DNA of 64,000 nt, from positions 62,001 through 126,000 of the forward strand of contig DATKAJ010000072.1 in assembly GCA_035498175.1 (NCBI GenBank), given 5' to 3'. A model generated the notes under the pieces. That model had not been told where the DNA came from and did no database searches. It saw nothing but the letters and a program-made list of their open reading frames with translations. Made by a program: the position numbers and the translations under genes. Of the stretch, positions 54,542-63,999 are shown piece by piece (the stretch's first letter is position 1; the number at the start of each line of letters is the position of its first letter). The stretch is from JALORV01 sp035498175 (GTDB lineage: Bacteria; Pseudomonadota; Gammaproteobacteria; Burkholderiales; Burkholderiaceae_F).

Positions 54542-55636
54542 TCAGTTCCGGCCGGCCCCGCGGGCCAGCATCGCGCCGGCGAGAAACAGCGGCCACAGTG
54601 TGGACAGCCAGCGCGCCGCCGCATTGAAGTTCAGCAGCCGACCCTGCCGCCATTCCTGCAGCTGCGCCAAGTGATAGGGATTGTCCGGCGTCGCATTGAC
54701 GGCGACGAGCAGTGCGATCACCGCAACCCAGGCGATGGCCGCCTGCCAGCGGCGCGACCCCCCGGTGGCCGCGGCGAGCGAAAGCACGGCGATCGACAGT
54801 CCGCCGAAGGCGCCCGGCGTCATCCATGCAAGCGCCCGCTCCGGACCGAACTGCACCGCGTTGGCAATCGACTTCGCGGCCAGGCCCGCTGATATCAGTG
54901 CGACCAGCAACCGATAACGGGGAGCGCCGTCGCGCAGGATCGAACAGAGAGCGAGCCCGGTCGCGAGGATTGCCGCTGCGATCACGAAAGCCTCGGCCAG
55001 CACGTATTCGGCCGGGCCAAAGCTTTCGGCGCTGAACTGCAGCCAGTGGCCGCCGAGCGCCGTGACGATCGGTTCGAGCATGTCGCGCAGGTCGCCGTTG
55101 CCGAACAGCATTGGCTCGGGGTAGATCTGCGCCGTGGGCCAAAGCGCAAGCGCCATCAGGACCGCGGTGGCATTGCGCTCGAACCAGCGCCGCCGCCATT
55201 CGAGCAGGCGTCCGCGATCGATCAGGCTGGCCGAGAATGGCGCGGTGAGCAGTGCCCCGCCGAGTGCGCCCAGCGTATTGGTCAGCAGATCGACGTTCGA
55301 TGAGACGCGCGTCGGCAGATACGTTTGCCCGGCTTCAACGAACGCGGAGAGGAGGGCCCCGGCCAGCGTGGCCAGCAGGATGCCCCTCAATCCGCGCACG
55401 CGTGGATGCAACGCGAGGACCCCCAGACCACCGAAAGGCAGGTATGCCGCGACGTTTACGACCAGGTCGAAGGTGGTGATGTAGCGCGGCAGCGGCGCGG
55501 TGAGGTACGCAAATGCATCGACGCCAAGGTCGCGCCAGCCGGACCACGGTGCGAGTCCGGAATACAACAGCAACAGCGCATAGACGGCCCATGCGGAGCG
55601 CGCGATCGGCGAAGCGCGCGTGCGCGACGTTGGCAT
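54542..55636 (-). CDS. VanZ family membrane protein
   Basis: A 364-residue protein with about nine predicted helices. The VanZ-like block is DLVVNVAAYLPFGGLGVLAL followed by AFVEAGQTYLPTRVSSNVDLLTNTLGALGGALL. VanZ-type proteins are named for teicoplanin tolerance, but most are of unknown role. The ATG at 55636 is preferred; the frame to 55804 adds an uncharacteristic leader. Confidence 0.82.
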   Translation of the reverse strand: MPTSRTRASPIARSAWAVYALLLLYSGLAPWSGWRDLGVDAFAYLTAPLPRYITTFDLVVNVAAYLPFGGLGVLALHPRVRGLRGILLATLAGALLSAFVEAGQTYLPTRVSSNVDLLTNTLGALGGALLTAPFSASLIDRGRLLEWRRRWFERNATAVLMALALWPTAQIYPEPMLFGNGDLRDMLEPIVTALGGHWLQFSAESFGPAEYVLAEAFVIAAAILATGLALCSILRDGAPRYRLLVALISAGLAAKSIANAVQFGPERALAWMTPGAFGGLSIAVLSLAAATGGSRRWQAAIAWVAVIALLVAVNATPDNPYHLAQLQEWRQGRLLNFNAAARWLSTLWPLFLAGAMLARGAGRN

Positions 55637-55792
55637 CAGGCTGGACGAATCCACGGCAGGCTCGATTGGCACGGCAGCGCATGGTCCGCATGCGTTCTGC
55701 TCCGGCCGAGCCGATGCTACAGTGGCTCGGGACCCTTGAATTGCGGCACGCGCCTGCTCTGCGGGAATCGCGCTGCCCTGAGCGCCGAGCAC

Positions 55793-56671
55793 GTGAGCCT
55801 GCACAGCACCGGCATTGCGCCTGTCGAGCAGTCCATTGTCACCGCGCCGCCGCTGTCGCCCTCTGCGATCCAGCGCTGGCTGGACGACGCCGATCCGGCG
55901 GAGCCGATCGATGCCGAAGTGCGGGCGGCGATCGGCTCGACCAACGAGGAACTGCTGGCGCGCGCGCGGCTGCAGCAGCCGGCTGTCGTGCAGCTGCTGG
56001 CGGTCGACGAGCAGTCGGCCGGGCGCGGCCGGCAGCGGCGACCGTGGCTGGCGCGGCCGCGGTCGGCGCTGCTGTTTTCCCTGGCAGTGCCCTTGCCGGA
56101 GCTCCTCCCGGGCCTGCCCGCAGTGACGCCGGCCTGTGGCGTCGCGCTGGCCGAGCTGCTCATTGCGCGCGGATTGGCGATCACGCTCAAATGGCCGAAC
56201 GACCTGCTACTCGGCGGCCGCAAGCTCGGAGGAGTGCTGTGCGAGCTGGCGGTGGATGACGAAGGTCGGGCGACGCTCGTGATCGGCGTTGGAATCAACG
56301 TGTTCCTGACAGACGACGACCGCGAACGCATCGGCCAGCCGTCCGCAGCGCTGGCCGATGCATTGCCCGGGCGGCTGCTCGCCGGTGAGCGCGAAGCGTG
56401 GATCGCGGGCCTTGCGATGGCTGTGTTGCAGACCGTTCGGCGCTTTGCCGTTGAGGGCTTTGCGCCGTGGCGCAAGCGCTGCAATGCGCTGCTGCAGTCT
56501 CGTAATGAACCAGTTGACATCGTCGATGACGGCAGGGTTCTCGCGAGCGGACGCGCCATCGACGTCGATGCCAGTGGCCGTCTCGTGCTGGAGACGGCGA
56601 GCGGCCTGCGCAGCATTCAGGTCGGCGATGTTTCGCTGCGGCGTCCGTCCGGCGGTCAGGTAGAGCAATGA
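55793..56671 (+). CDS. birA: Biotin-[acetyl-CoA-carboxylase] ligase without DNA-binding domain
   Basis: A 292-residue biotin protein ligase. The catalytic core has GSTNEELLARA, DEQSAGRGRQRRPW with the biotinyl-AMP loop (GRGRQ), LKWPNDLLL and GRKLGGVLCEL, then the C-terminal SH3-like part. The helix-turn-helix of E. coli BirA is absent, so it is probably an enzyme only and not a repressor. GTG at 55793 is the best start; upstream in-frame codons have no BirA character. It overlaps coaX by four bases. Confidence 0.9.
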   Translation: MSLHSTGIAPVEQSIVTAPPLSPSAIQRWLDDADPAEPIDAEVRAAIGSTNEELLARARLQQPAVVQLLAVDEQSAGRGRQRRPWLARPRSALLFSLAVPLPELLPGLPAVTPACGVALAELLIARGLAITLKWPNDLLLGGRKLGGVLCELAVDDEGRATLVIGVGINVFLTDDDRERIGQPSAALADALPGRLLAGEREAWIAGLAMAVLQTVRRFAVEGFAPWRKRCNALLQSRNEPVDIVDDGRVLASGRAIDVDASGRLVLETASGLRSIQVGDVSLRRPSGGQVEQ

Positions 56672-57450
56672 CGCTGCTGGTCGACATCGGCAACACCGCG
56701 CTCAAGTGGTCGACGAGCGAAGGCGGAAAGCTCGGCCACGTGCAGGTTGAACTGCACCGGGGCCAGGCCGACGGCCTTGAGCGGCAGCTGATGCAGGCCT
56801 GGCGCGCGCTGGCGCAGGGTACGTCGGGGTTCGGCTGCAGCGTCGCCTCCGAATCGGTGCGCGATGCGGTCGAGCGCGCAGCACACGCCTGCGGACGTTC
56901 TCTGCACTGGCTTGCGTCGCAGGACCGGTTCGATGGCGACTTCGTGCTGTACAACGGCTACCGCAATCCGGTTCAACTCGGGGCGGACCGCTGGCACGGC
57001 ATGTTGGGCGCATGCGCGCATCGCCCGCGCCAGTCGATAGTCCTGATCGCGGTGGGCACGGCGACGACGATCGACTGCGTTGAGTGGTACGCCGAGGGTT
57101 CGCGCTTCATCGGCGGCTGTATTGCACCCGGTGCGCGGCTGATGCTCGACTCACTCGCGCAGCGGACCGCGGGGTTGCCGCAGGCGCGCGGCAACGCAGT
57201 GGCATTTCCGGACAACACCGACGACGCGATCGCAACCGGAGTGGCCGAGGCGCAGGCGGGGCTGGCGCTGCGCGTGATCGGGCGCTTCGCGCAGCGCCTC
57301 GGTGCCGCGCCCGCGGTGATCGTCAGCGGCGGGGATGCCGACGCACTCGCCGTGCGCCTGCAGGCCGATGGCGTCGCGCTGACCATCGAACATAATCTCG
57401 TGCTGGCCGGCCTCGCGCTGCGGGCGCGGACGGCGCACGGTTCGAAGTGA
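56668..57450 (+). CDS. coaX: Type III pantothenate kinase
   Basis: A 260-residue ASKHA kinase: LLVDIGNTALKWS (phosphate-binding), GYRNPVQLGADRWHGMLGA, LIAVGTATTIDCV and GGCIAPGARLMLDSL. It catalyses the first step of coenzyme A synthesis and is not inhibited by CoA. birA-coaX pairing is common in betaproteobacteria. Confidence 0.95.
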   Translation: MTLLVDIGNTALKWSTSEGGKLGHVQVELHRGQADGLERQLMQAWRALAQGTSGFGCSVASESVRDAVERAAHACGRSLHWLASQDRFDGDFVLYNGYRNPVQLGADRWHGMLGACAHRPRQSIVLIAVGTATTIDCVEWYAEGSRFIGGCIAPGARLMLDSLAQRTAGLPQARGNAVAFPDNTDDAIATGVAEAQAGLALRVIGRFAQRLGAAPAVIVSGGDADALAVRLQADGVALTIEHNLVLAGLALRARTAHGSK

Positions 57451-58154
57451 TGAAACTGACGTTCCTGCTGCTGCTGCTCCTGAATCTCGCGCTGCTGGCG
57501 TGGCAGCAGGGCGTTTTCGGACGCTTCGCCGAGAGCGGGAGGGAGCCCGAGCGGATCGCACGGCAGCTGCAGCCGGATCGGATCCGCGTGCTGAGCGAGA
57601 AAGACGTGCAGGAGTTGCGCGAGCGCGCCAGCCAGGCCCGCGCTGCCAGCGCGGTGGCGACTGCCGCGCCGGCAGTGCCGGACCTCACCCAGCCGCAGGC
57701 GTGCGTGGAATTCGGCGACTTCACCGGCACCGATGTCGCGCGCGTCGAGGCGGCGTTGCTGCAGCTCGGGCTCGGCTCGCGCCAGACGGCCCGGCCGGTC
57801 GAGTTGCCGGGTTGGTACCTCGTCTACCTGCCGCCCTTCAAGACGCGCGTCGAAGCCGAGCGCGCGGCCGCGGACCTGTCCAAGCGGGGCGTCAAGGACC
57901 TGCTGGTCCTCGGCGACGGTCCGCTGCGACTGGGTGTCAGCCTAGGATCGTTCCGCGACCCCGAGCTCGCGCGGGGGCATGCCGTGGCGATGGAAAAACT
58001 CGGGATCAAGAACGTGCGTGTTGCGGACAAGCCGAGCCCGATCACAGCGACGCGCTATCAGCTGCGCGAGCTCGACGTGCCGGCCGCCCAGCAGCTGGCG
58101 TCGATCCGCAAGGAGTTTCCGGCCCAGAGCATCCGCCCGTGCAGCGGCGGCTGA
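57450..58154 (+). CDS. SPOR-domain membrane protein
   Basis: A 234-residue protein with one N-terminal helix (KLTFLLLLLLNLALLAWQQG), a charged linker and a C-terminal SPOR domain (about 110-195: VEAALLQLGLGSRQ, GWYLVYLPPFKTRVEAERAAADL, RLGVSLGSFRDPELARGHAV). SPOR domains bind denuded peptidoglycan at division sites. It starts on the last base of the coaX stop. Its own role is not known. Confidence 0.82.
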   Translation: MKLTFLLLLLLNLALLAWQQGVFGRFAESGREPERIARQLQPDRIRVLSEKDVQELRERASQARAASAVATAAPAVPDLTQPQACVEFGDFTGTDVARVEAALLQLGLGSRQTARPVELPGWYLVYLPPFKTRVEAERAAADLSKRGVKDLLVLGDGPLRLGVSLGSFRDPELARGHAVAMEKLGIKNVRVADKPSPITATRYQLRELDVPAAQQLASIRKEFPAQSIRPCSGG

Positions 58155-58170
58155 GATCGCGCCGCGGCGT

Positions 58171-58608
58171 TCAGGCGTCGCGAAGGCGCAGGGCCTGAAT
58201 GATCGCCTGCTCGAGCTCCGGCAGCCGCGCACGGCGCAGGGCCAGCGACACCGGGGGCGTCGCCCGACGCTGTTCGGACCAGATCGGTCCGGGAAAATGA
58301 GCATCGTCCGCGTAGCGTGGAATCAGGTGCCAGTGCAGATGCGGTGTCATGTTGCCGAGGCTGGCGACGTTCATCTTGTCGGGGGTGAGCACCGAGCGCT
58401 GGGCCTGCTCGACCGCAAAGACGAGGCGAAGCAGATGCATGCGATCATCAGCGGAGAGGTCGGTGATTTCCCTGACGTGCATGTTCCAGATAACCCGGAT
58501 GAATCCAGGGTATTCCGGCTCGTCGATGGCGACGACGCGCGCCCGACCGTCATCGAAGATCAGGCGGCCGCCTGCGGCCGAGCACAGTTCACAGGTCGTC
58601 GAGTTCAT
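58171..58608 (-). CDS. HIT family protein
   Basis: A 145-residue histidine-triad protein. The triad is HLHWHLIPR, a HxHxH form, with CELC at the N-terminus that may bind zinc. HIT enzymes hydrolyse nucleotide phosphoramidates or dinucleoside polyphosphates. The C-terminal tail is predicted helical. Confidence 0.88.
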   Translation of the reverse strand: MNSTTCELCSAAGGRLIFDDGRARVVAIDEPEYPGFIRVIWNMHVREITDLSADDRMHLLRLVFAVEQAQRSVLTPDKMNVASLGNMTPHLHWHLIPRYADDAHFPGPIWSEQRRATPPVSLALRRARLPELEQAIIQALRLRDA

Positions 58609-58686
58609 CGGTCAAAATTGCCTCGGTTCATCGCGCCTACGCGTGTCCTACATTAAGCTCCGTCGGCCGCATTGCATGGAATCCAT

Positions 58687-58929
58687 ATGAGTTCACAGCG
58701 CTCAAACATTCTCTGCTGCTCCTTCGCCGCGGTCGTCGCGGCGCTGTGCGGGTGTTCCACCGTCAATCCCTCGCAGGAGCCACGCGTCGTCGGTGAATCG
58801 CCGACCGGCAGCAATATCCCGCGCAAGGATCGCTCAGGTACCGGCGTGAAGACGGTTGATGACCAAAACACCATTCAGGCGCCGCTTCCGCCCGTTTCGC
58901 GTCCGCCGACAGGCTCCGGCGGCGGCTGA
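58687..58929 (+). CDS. Small putative lipoprotein
   Basis: An 80-residue protein with a signal ending AALCGCS, so Cys23 is a likely lipidation site. The mature part is short, polar and Pro/Gly-rich (VGESPTGSNIPRKDRSGTG), with no domain. Such small lipoproteins are frequent in betaproteobacteria; function unknown. The ATG at 58687 is chosen; the alternative five codons upstream do not improve the signal. Its stop abuts the convergent dehydrogenase stop. Confidence 0.6.
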   Translation: MSSQRSNILCCSFAAVVAALCGCSTVNPSQEPRVVGESPTGSNIPRKDRSGTGVKTVDDQNTIQAPLPPVSRPPTGSGGG

Positions 58930-61900
58930 TCACACCAGCACGCGCTCGATGCCGCCGGCGTTGGCCCGGCTCACGTACTCGGGCAGCCACTGCCTGCCGA
59001 GCAGGTATCTGGCCATTTCGACGACGATGTAGTCGGCATCGATATCGGCATCTTCGCTGTAGCGCTGCAGGCCCTGCAGGCATGATGGGCATGACGTCAG
59101 CACCTTGACCGCGCCGTCGTAGCCGTCGGTGCGCAGCGCCGCCGCGCCCCGCTCGACTTCGGCCTGTTTGCGGAAACGCACCTGGGTGGCCACGTCCGGG
59201 CGCGAAATCGCAAAGGTGCCGGACTCGCCGCAGCAGCGGTCGCTCAGGGTGATCGCGCTGTGGTCGGCTGTGGCGACCAGTGCGTTCACGGTCTTCAACG
59301 GGTCCTGCTGCTTCATCGGAGTGTGGCAGGGGTCGTGATACATGTAGCGCACGCCGCTCACTCCGTCGACGCGCACACCCTTTTCCAGCAGGTACTCGTG
59401 GATGTCGCCGATGCGGCAGCCCGGGAAGATCTCCTCGAATTTGTAGCTCAGCAGTTGGTCGTAACACGTGCCGCAGCTCACCACGACGGTCTTGATGTCG
59501 AGGTAGTTGAGCGTGTTGGCGACGCGGTGGAACAGCACGCGGTTGTCGGTGATGTTCTTTTCGGCTCTGTCGAACTGCCCGCTGCCACGCTGCGGGTAGC
59601 CGCAGCACAGGTAACCGGGCGGCAGCACGGTCTGCACGCCGACATGCCACAGCATCGCTTGGGTCGCCAGGCCCACCTGCGAGAACAGGCGCTCCGAACC
59701 GCACCCGGGAAAGTAGAACACCGCCTCGGACTCCGACGTCGTTCGCTGCGGATCGCGAATGATCGGCACGTAGCGCGCATCCTCGATGTCGAGCAGCGCG
59801 CGCGCCGTCTTCTTCGGCAGGTTGCCGGGCATCTTCTTGTTCACGAAGTGGATCACCTGCTCGGCAACCCTCGGGCGGCCGCCGGTGGTCGCCGGCGGGC
59901 GGGCGGTCTGCTCCTTCGCCGCAGGACGGAATATTCGGTTCGCCAGCCGCTGCGCCTTGTAGCCCCACCCGATCATCAGGGTCCGCACGATCCGGATCGT
60001 CTGCGGATCCCTGACGTTCAGGAAGAACATCGATGCGGCGGTGCCGGGATTGAACTTCTTCTTTCCCATGCGGCGCAGCAGGTCACGCATCGCCATGCTG
60101 ACGTCGCCGAAATCGATGTCGACCGGGCAGGGCGATTCGCACTTGTGGCAGACCGTGCAGTGATCGGCCACGTCGCCGAACTCGTCCCAGTGCTTGATGC
60201 TGACGCCGCGCCGCGTCTGCTCTTCGTACAGGAACGCCTCGATCAGCAGCGAAGTGGCGAGGATCTTGTTGCGCGGCGAGTAGAGCAGGTTGGCGCCGGG
60301 CACGTGTGTCGAGCACACCGGCTTGCACTTGCCGCAGCGCAGGCAGTCCTTGATCGCATCCGAGATCGACTTGATGTCGCTCTGCTGCATGATCAGCGAC
60401 TCGTGACCCAGCAGGTTGAAGCTCGGCGTATACGCGTTGCGCAGATCTGCGCCGGGCAGCAGCTTCCCCTTGTTGAAGCGGCCCTCGGGATCGACCGCAT
60501 TCTTGTAGCGGCGGAAGCCTGCCGTCTCGTCCTCGGTCAGATATTCGAGCTTCGTGATGCCGATGCCGTGTTCGCCAGAGATCACTCCCTCGAGGTCGCG
60601 TGCGATCTGCATGATGCGGGCGACCGCGGCGTTGGCCCGCTGCAGCATCGCGTAGTTGTCGGAGTTGACCGGGATGTTGGTGTGCACGTTGCCGTCGCCG
60701 GCGTGCATGTGCAGTGCGATGAACACGCGCCCGCGCAGCACGCGCGCGTGGATCGCTTCGCACCCGGCGAGCACCGGCGCGAATGCTGCGCCGGCGAAGA
60801 TGCGCTCGAGCGGTGCGCGCACCTCGGTCTTCCAGGACACGCGGATCGTGTGGTCCTGCAGCAGGTCGATGACGCGCGCCGGCCGTGCTTCGCCGGGCAC
60901 ATGGGCGCCGGCCAGATGCGTCAGCCCCAGCTGCGTCAGTTCCTGCAGCGAAGCGGCCAGCGGCGCGTCGAAGTGCGTCAGCAGCCACTGCCAGCGGCGG
61001 CGTGTGAAGCCGACGAGTTCGCGCGCCTGCTCGACGCGGTCGCCGAGGATCTCTGATCGCGGCAGCCGATCGATCCCGACGTCGTCGGTCTTGCCGACGG
61101 GAAATGGCGATGCCAGGTACTCGTCGATCTCGTCGAGCAGTTCCAGCTTGTTCTCGATCGACAGGCCTACATTGAGCCGCTCGATCGCGTCGGTGTATTC
61201 GCCCATCCGTGCCAGCGGAATGACGACGTCTTCATTAAGCTTGAACGCGTTCGTGTGACGCGAGATCGCGGCGGTTTTCGCGCGGTCGAGCCAGAACTTC
61301 TTGCGCGTTTCGGCGCTGACGGCGATAAAGCCTTCGCCGCTGCGCGAGTTGGCGATGCGCACGACTTCCGAAGCGGCGCGTGCGACCCCGTTATCGTCGT
61401 CGCCGACGATGTCGCCGATCAGCACCATCTTCGGCAGGCCGCCGCGGCGCGACTTGGTCGCGTAGCCGACCGCGCGCAGATAGCGCTCGTCGAGGTGCTC
61501 GAGGCCGGCCAGGATCGCTCCGTCTGGCCGCCGGGCGAGGTACTCGGTGACCTCGACGATCGACGGCACCGCCTCCTGCGCGCGCCCGAAGAACTCCAGG
61601 CACACCGTGCGGATGTGCTTCGGCATCCGGTGCACGACCCAGCGCGCCGAAGTGATCAGGCCGTCGCAGCCTTCCTTCTGAACGCCCGGCAATCCGCCGA
61701 GGAACTTGTCGGTGACGTCCTTGCCGAGGCCGACCTTGCGGAACTGCGCACCGGGAACGACGAGGCGCTCGCTGCGCAGTATCCTGGCCTTCGCCGCGGG
61801 CTGGCGTCCATCCTTCCACGTGAGTTCGAACACCGCCTCGGCGGCGTCATGGATCTTGCCGAGGTTGTGGCCGACACGCTGCACCTCGAGCCAGTTGCCT

Positions 61901-62880
61901 TCCGGGTCGACCATACGCCACCAGGCGAGGTTGTCGACCGCCGTGCCCCACAGCACCGCCTTCTTGCCGCCGGCGTTCATCGCGATGTTGCCGCCGACGC
62001 AGGACGCGTCGGCAGATGTCGGGTCGACCGCAAACACATGCCCGCCGCGCTCGGCCGCGTCGCTGACGCGCTTGGTGACGACGCCGGCCTCGGCGAACAC
62101 GGTCGGTACCGGCTCGGTCACGCCCGCCAGCGCAACGCGCTCGATCTCGGACATCGCCTCGAGCTTCTCGGTGTTGATCACCGCGGACAGCGGGGTCAGC
62201 GGCACCGCGCCGCCGGTGTAGCCCGTGCCGCCGCCGCGCGGGATGATGGTCAGGCCGAGTTCGACGCAGGCGCGCACGAGGCCGGGGACCTCGTCTTCAC
62301 GATCGGGCTGCAGCACGACGAACGGATATTCGACGCGCCAGTCGGTGGCATCGGTCACGTGCGAGACGCGTGCGAAGCCGTCGAAGCGGATGTTGTCTTC
62401 GCGCGTGTGACGCGCGAGCACGCGGCGCGCGGCCTTGCGCAGGTCCCAGGTCGAGCGGAATTCGTCCTCGAAGCTCTGCACCGCGCGGCGCGCGGCCGCG
62501 AGCAACTGGCCGACCTTCGCATCGCGTCCGGCGTCCTCGGGCTGGCGCCGCTTTTCGATCTCGCCGAGCCGGTGGTGCAGCGCCCCGATCAGCGCTGTGC
62601 GGCGCTTCGGGTTGTCGAGCAGGTCGTCCTGCAGGTAGGGATTGCGGCGGACGACCCAGATGTCGCCGAGCACCTCGTACAACATGCGCGCCGAGCGGCC
62701 GGTGCGCCTTTCGCTGCGCAATTCGTCGAGCACGCGCCAGGCGTCAGGCCCGAGCAGGCGGATCACGATCTCGCGATCCGAGAACGACGTGTAGTTGTAC
62801 GGAATCTCGCGCAACCGAACCGGAGGTTCGATCAGCGCGGGATCGGAGCGCAATCCCTTCGGAGGGACGGGAGCGTTCAT
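58930..62880 (-). CDS. Giant FAD/Fe-S dehydrogenase (D-lactate/2-hydroxyacid dehydrogenase type)
   Basis: A 1316-residue single polypeptide. An N-terminal DUF3683 region (about 1-160) precedes the FAD-binding domain with IIPRGGGTGYTGGAVPL at 212-228, the FAD-oxidase C domain (LHMHAGDGNVHTN), two 4Fe-4S motifs near 845 (CLRCGKCKPVC) and 905 (CTVCHKCESPCP), and two CCG cysteine-rich modules near 1090 (CCGYPQ) and 1215 (CCGESG). In most bacteria these are separate proteins, as in GlcD/GlcF. It probably oxidises a D-2-hydroxyacid and passes electrons to the quinone pool; the substrate is not shown. It is divergent in function from, and 105 bp after, the kinase gene. Confidence 0.9.
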   Translation of the reverse strand: MNAPVPPKGLRSDPALIEPPVRLREIPYNYTSFSDREIVIRLLGPDAWRVLDELRSERRTGRSARMLYEVLGDIWVVRRNPYLQDDLLDNPKRRTALIGALHHRLGEIEKRRQPEDAGRDAKVGQLLAAARRAVQSFEDEFRSTWDLRKAARRVLARHTREDNIRFDGFARVSHVTDATDWRVEYPFVVLQPDREDEVPGLVRACVELGLTIIPRGGGTGYTGGAVPLTPLSAVINTEKLEAMSEIERVALAGVTEPVPTVFAEAGVVTKRVSDAAERGGHVFAVDPTSADASCVGGNIAMNAGGKKAVLWGTAVDNLAWWRMVDPEGNWLEVQRVGHNLGKIHDAAEAVFELTWKDGRQPAAKARILRSERLVVPGAQFRKVGLGKDVTDKFLGGLPGVQKEGCDGLITSARWVVHRMPKHIRTVCLEFFGRAQEAVPSIVEVTEYLARRPDGAILAGLEHLDERYLRAVGYATKSRRGGLPKMVLIGDIVGDDDNGVARAASEVVRIANSRSGEGFIAVSAETRKKFWLDRAKTAAISRHTNAFKLNEDVVIPLARMGEYTDAIERLNVGLSIENKLELLDEIDEYLASPFPVGKTDDVGIDRLPRSEILGDRVEQARELVGFTRRRWQWLLTHFDAPLAASLQELTQLGLTHLAGAHVPGEARPARVIDLLQDHTIRVSWKTEVRAPLERIFAGAAFAPVLAGCEAIHARVLRGRVFIALHMHAGDGNVHTNIPVNSDNYAMLQRANAAVARIMQIARDLEGVISGEHGIGITKLEYLTEDETAGFRRYKNAVDPEGRFNKGKLLPGADLRNAYTPSFNLLGHESLIMQQSDIKSISDAIKDCLRCGKCKPVCSTHVPGANLLYSPRNKILATSLLIEAFLYEEQTRRGVSIKHWDEFGDVADHCTVCHKCESPCPVDIDFGDVSMAMRDLLRRMGKKKFNPGTAASMFFLNVRDPQTIRIVRTLMIGWGYKAQRLANRIFRPAAKEQTARPPATTGGRPRVAEQVIHFVNKKMPGNLPKKTARALLDIEDARYVPIIRDPQRTTSESEAVFYFPGCGSERLFSQVGLATQAMLWHVGVQTVLPPGYLCCGYPQRGSGQFDRAEKNITDNRVLFHRVANTLNYLDIKTVVVSCGTCYDQLLSYKFEEIFPGCRIGDIHEYLLEKGVRVDGVSGVRYMYHDPCHTPMKQQDPLKTVNALVATADHSAITLSDRCCGESGTFAISRPDVATQVRFRKQAEVERGAAALRTDGYDGAVKVLTSCPSCLQGLQRYSEDADIDADYIVVEMARYLLGRQWLPEYVSRANAGGIERVLV

Positions 62881-62985
62881 GAAGTCGGGCCGATGGCCCC
62901 TGCGGACGCCTGGACCCGAATTGTATCTTTTGCATCGCAGCGAACACCGAAGTCCCGCGCCGCTTTGCGGCGCCCGACCGAGGGC

Positions 62986-63999
62986 TCAGGCCACGAGCGG
63001 TGGCTCCTGCGTCGCAGCGATCTGCTCGCGCAGTTCGAGGACGCGGTCCTGCCAGTAGCGCTGCGTATTGAACCAGGGAAACGCTGCGGGAAACGCGGGG
63101 TCGTTCCAGCGGCGCGCAATCCACGCGGCGTAGTGGATCAGCCGCAAGGTCCGCAGCGCCTCGACCAGATGCAGTTCGCGCCGGTCGAACTCGCTGAAAT
63201 CCTCATAGCCGGCGAGCAGGTCCGCGAGGCGCTGCGTCTGCTCGGCGCGATCGGCACCGAGCAGCATCCACAGGTCCTGGACGGCCGGGCCTGTGCGCGC
63301 ATCATCGAAGTCGACGAAGTGCGGACCGTGCTCGGTCAGCCCGTCGTACCACAGCACGTTGCCCTCGTGCACGTCGCCGTGCACCCGGATCGTGGCGACC
63401 GAGCCCGCGCGTTCGTATGCGCGTGCGACCTCGTCGAGCGCCTGCTGCGATACGCCCGCGTAGACCTCGCGCAGTTCGGCGGGCAGCCAGTCGTGGCGCA
63501 GAAGGTAATCGCGCGGCTCGCGGCCGAAGGTTTCTATATCGAGGGAAGGGCGCACAGCGAACGGCCGGCTTCGCCCGACGGCGTGCATGCGCCCGAGAAA
63601 GCGCCCGATCCACTCGAGCACCTCCGTGTTGTCTAGCAATGGCGCGCGCCCGCCGCGCCGGGCGAAGACCGAGAAGCGAAAGTCGGTGTAGCGATTCAGC
63701 GTCCGGCCATGCAGTGGCCGCGGCGGTACGGCAGTCACTTCGGCCGCCGCGAGTTCGGCGGTGAACGCGTGCTCCTCGAGGATCTGCGCGTCGGTCCAGC
63801 GGCCGGGCCGGTAGAACTTCGCGACGACGAATCCCGGCTGGCCGTCGTCGAGCTCAACACCGACCTGGAAGACGCGGTTCTCGTAGCTGTTCAGCGCGAG
63901 CAGCGAGCCGGTGGTGACGAGTCCTGCACCGTCGAGCGCGTTGAGCACCACATCGGGAGTCAGGCCCGAGTAGGGCGCGGCGTCGGGCGTGTCTTCCAT
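62986..63999 (-). CDS. srkA: Stress response kinase SrkA/RdoA (YihE)
   Basis: A 337-residue APH-fold kinase. Active-site motifs are VHGDVHEGNVLW with the catalytic Asp and FVDFDDARTGPAVQDLW with the metal-binding Asp; the ATP cradle is LNSYENRVFQV. In E. coli SrkA protects cells from toxin-induced death via the Cpx response. The ATG at 63999 is at the very edge of the window, so a longer upstream start cannot be excluded. Confidence 0.88.
   Translation of the reverse strand: MEDTPDAAPYSGLTPDVVLNALDGAGLVTTGSLLALNSYENRVFQVGVELDDGQPGFVVAKFYRPGRWTDAQILEEHAFTAELAAAEVTAVPPRPLHGRTLNRYTDFRFSVFARRGGRAPLLDNTEVLEWIGRFLGRMHAVGRSRPFAVRPSLDIETFGREPRDYLLRHDWLPAELREVYAGVSQQALDEVARAYERAGSVATIRVHGDVHEGNVLWYDGLTEHGPHFVDFDDARTGPAVQDLWMLLGADRAEQTQRLADLLAGYEDFSEFDRRELHLVEALRTLRLIHYAAWIARRWNDPAFPAAFPWFNTQRYWQDRVLELREQIAATQEPPLVA

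Noticed and set aside
59260..61056. A 598-residue plus-strand open frame
   Set aside because: Antisense to the FAD/Fe-S dehydrogenase, whose motifs are intact.
61255..63636. A 793-residue plus-strand open frame
   Set aside because: Runs antisense over the dehydrogenase and kinase genes; shadow of GC-rich coding.
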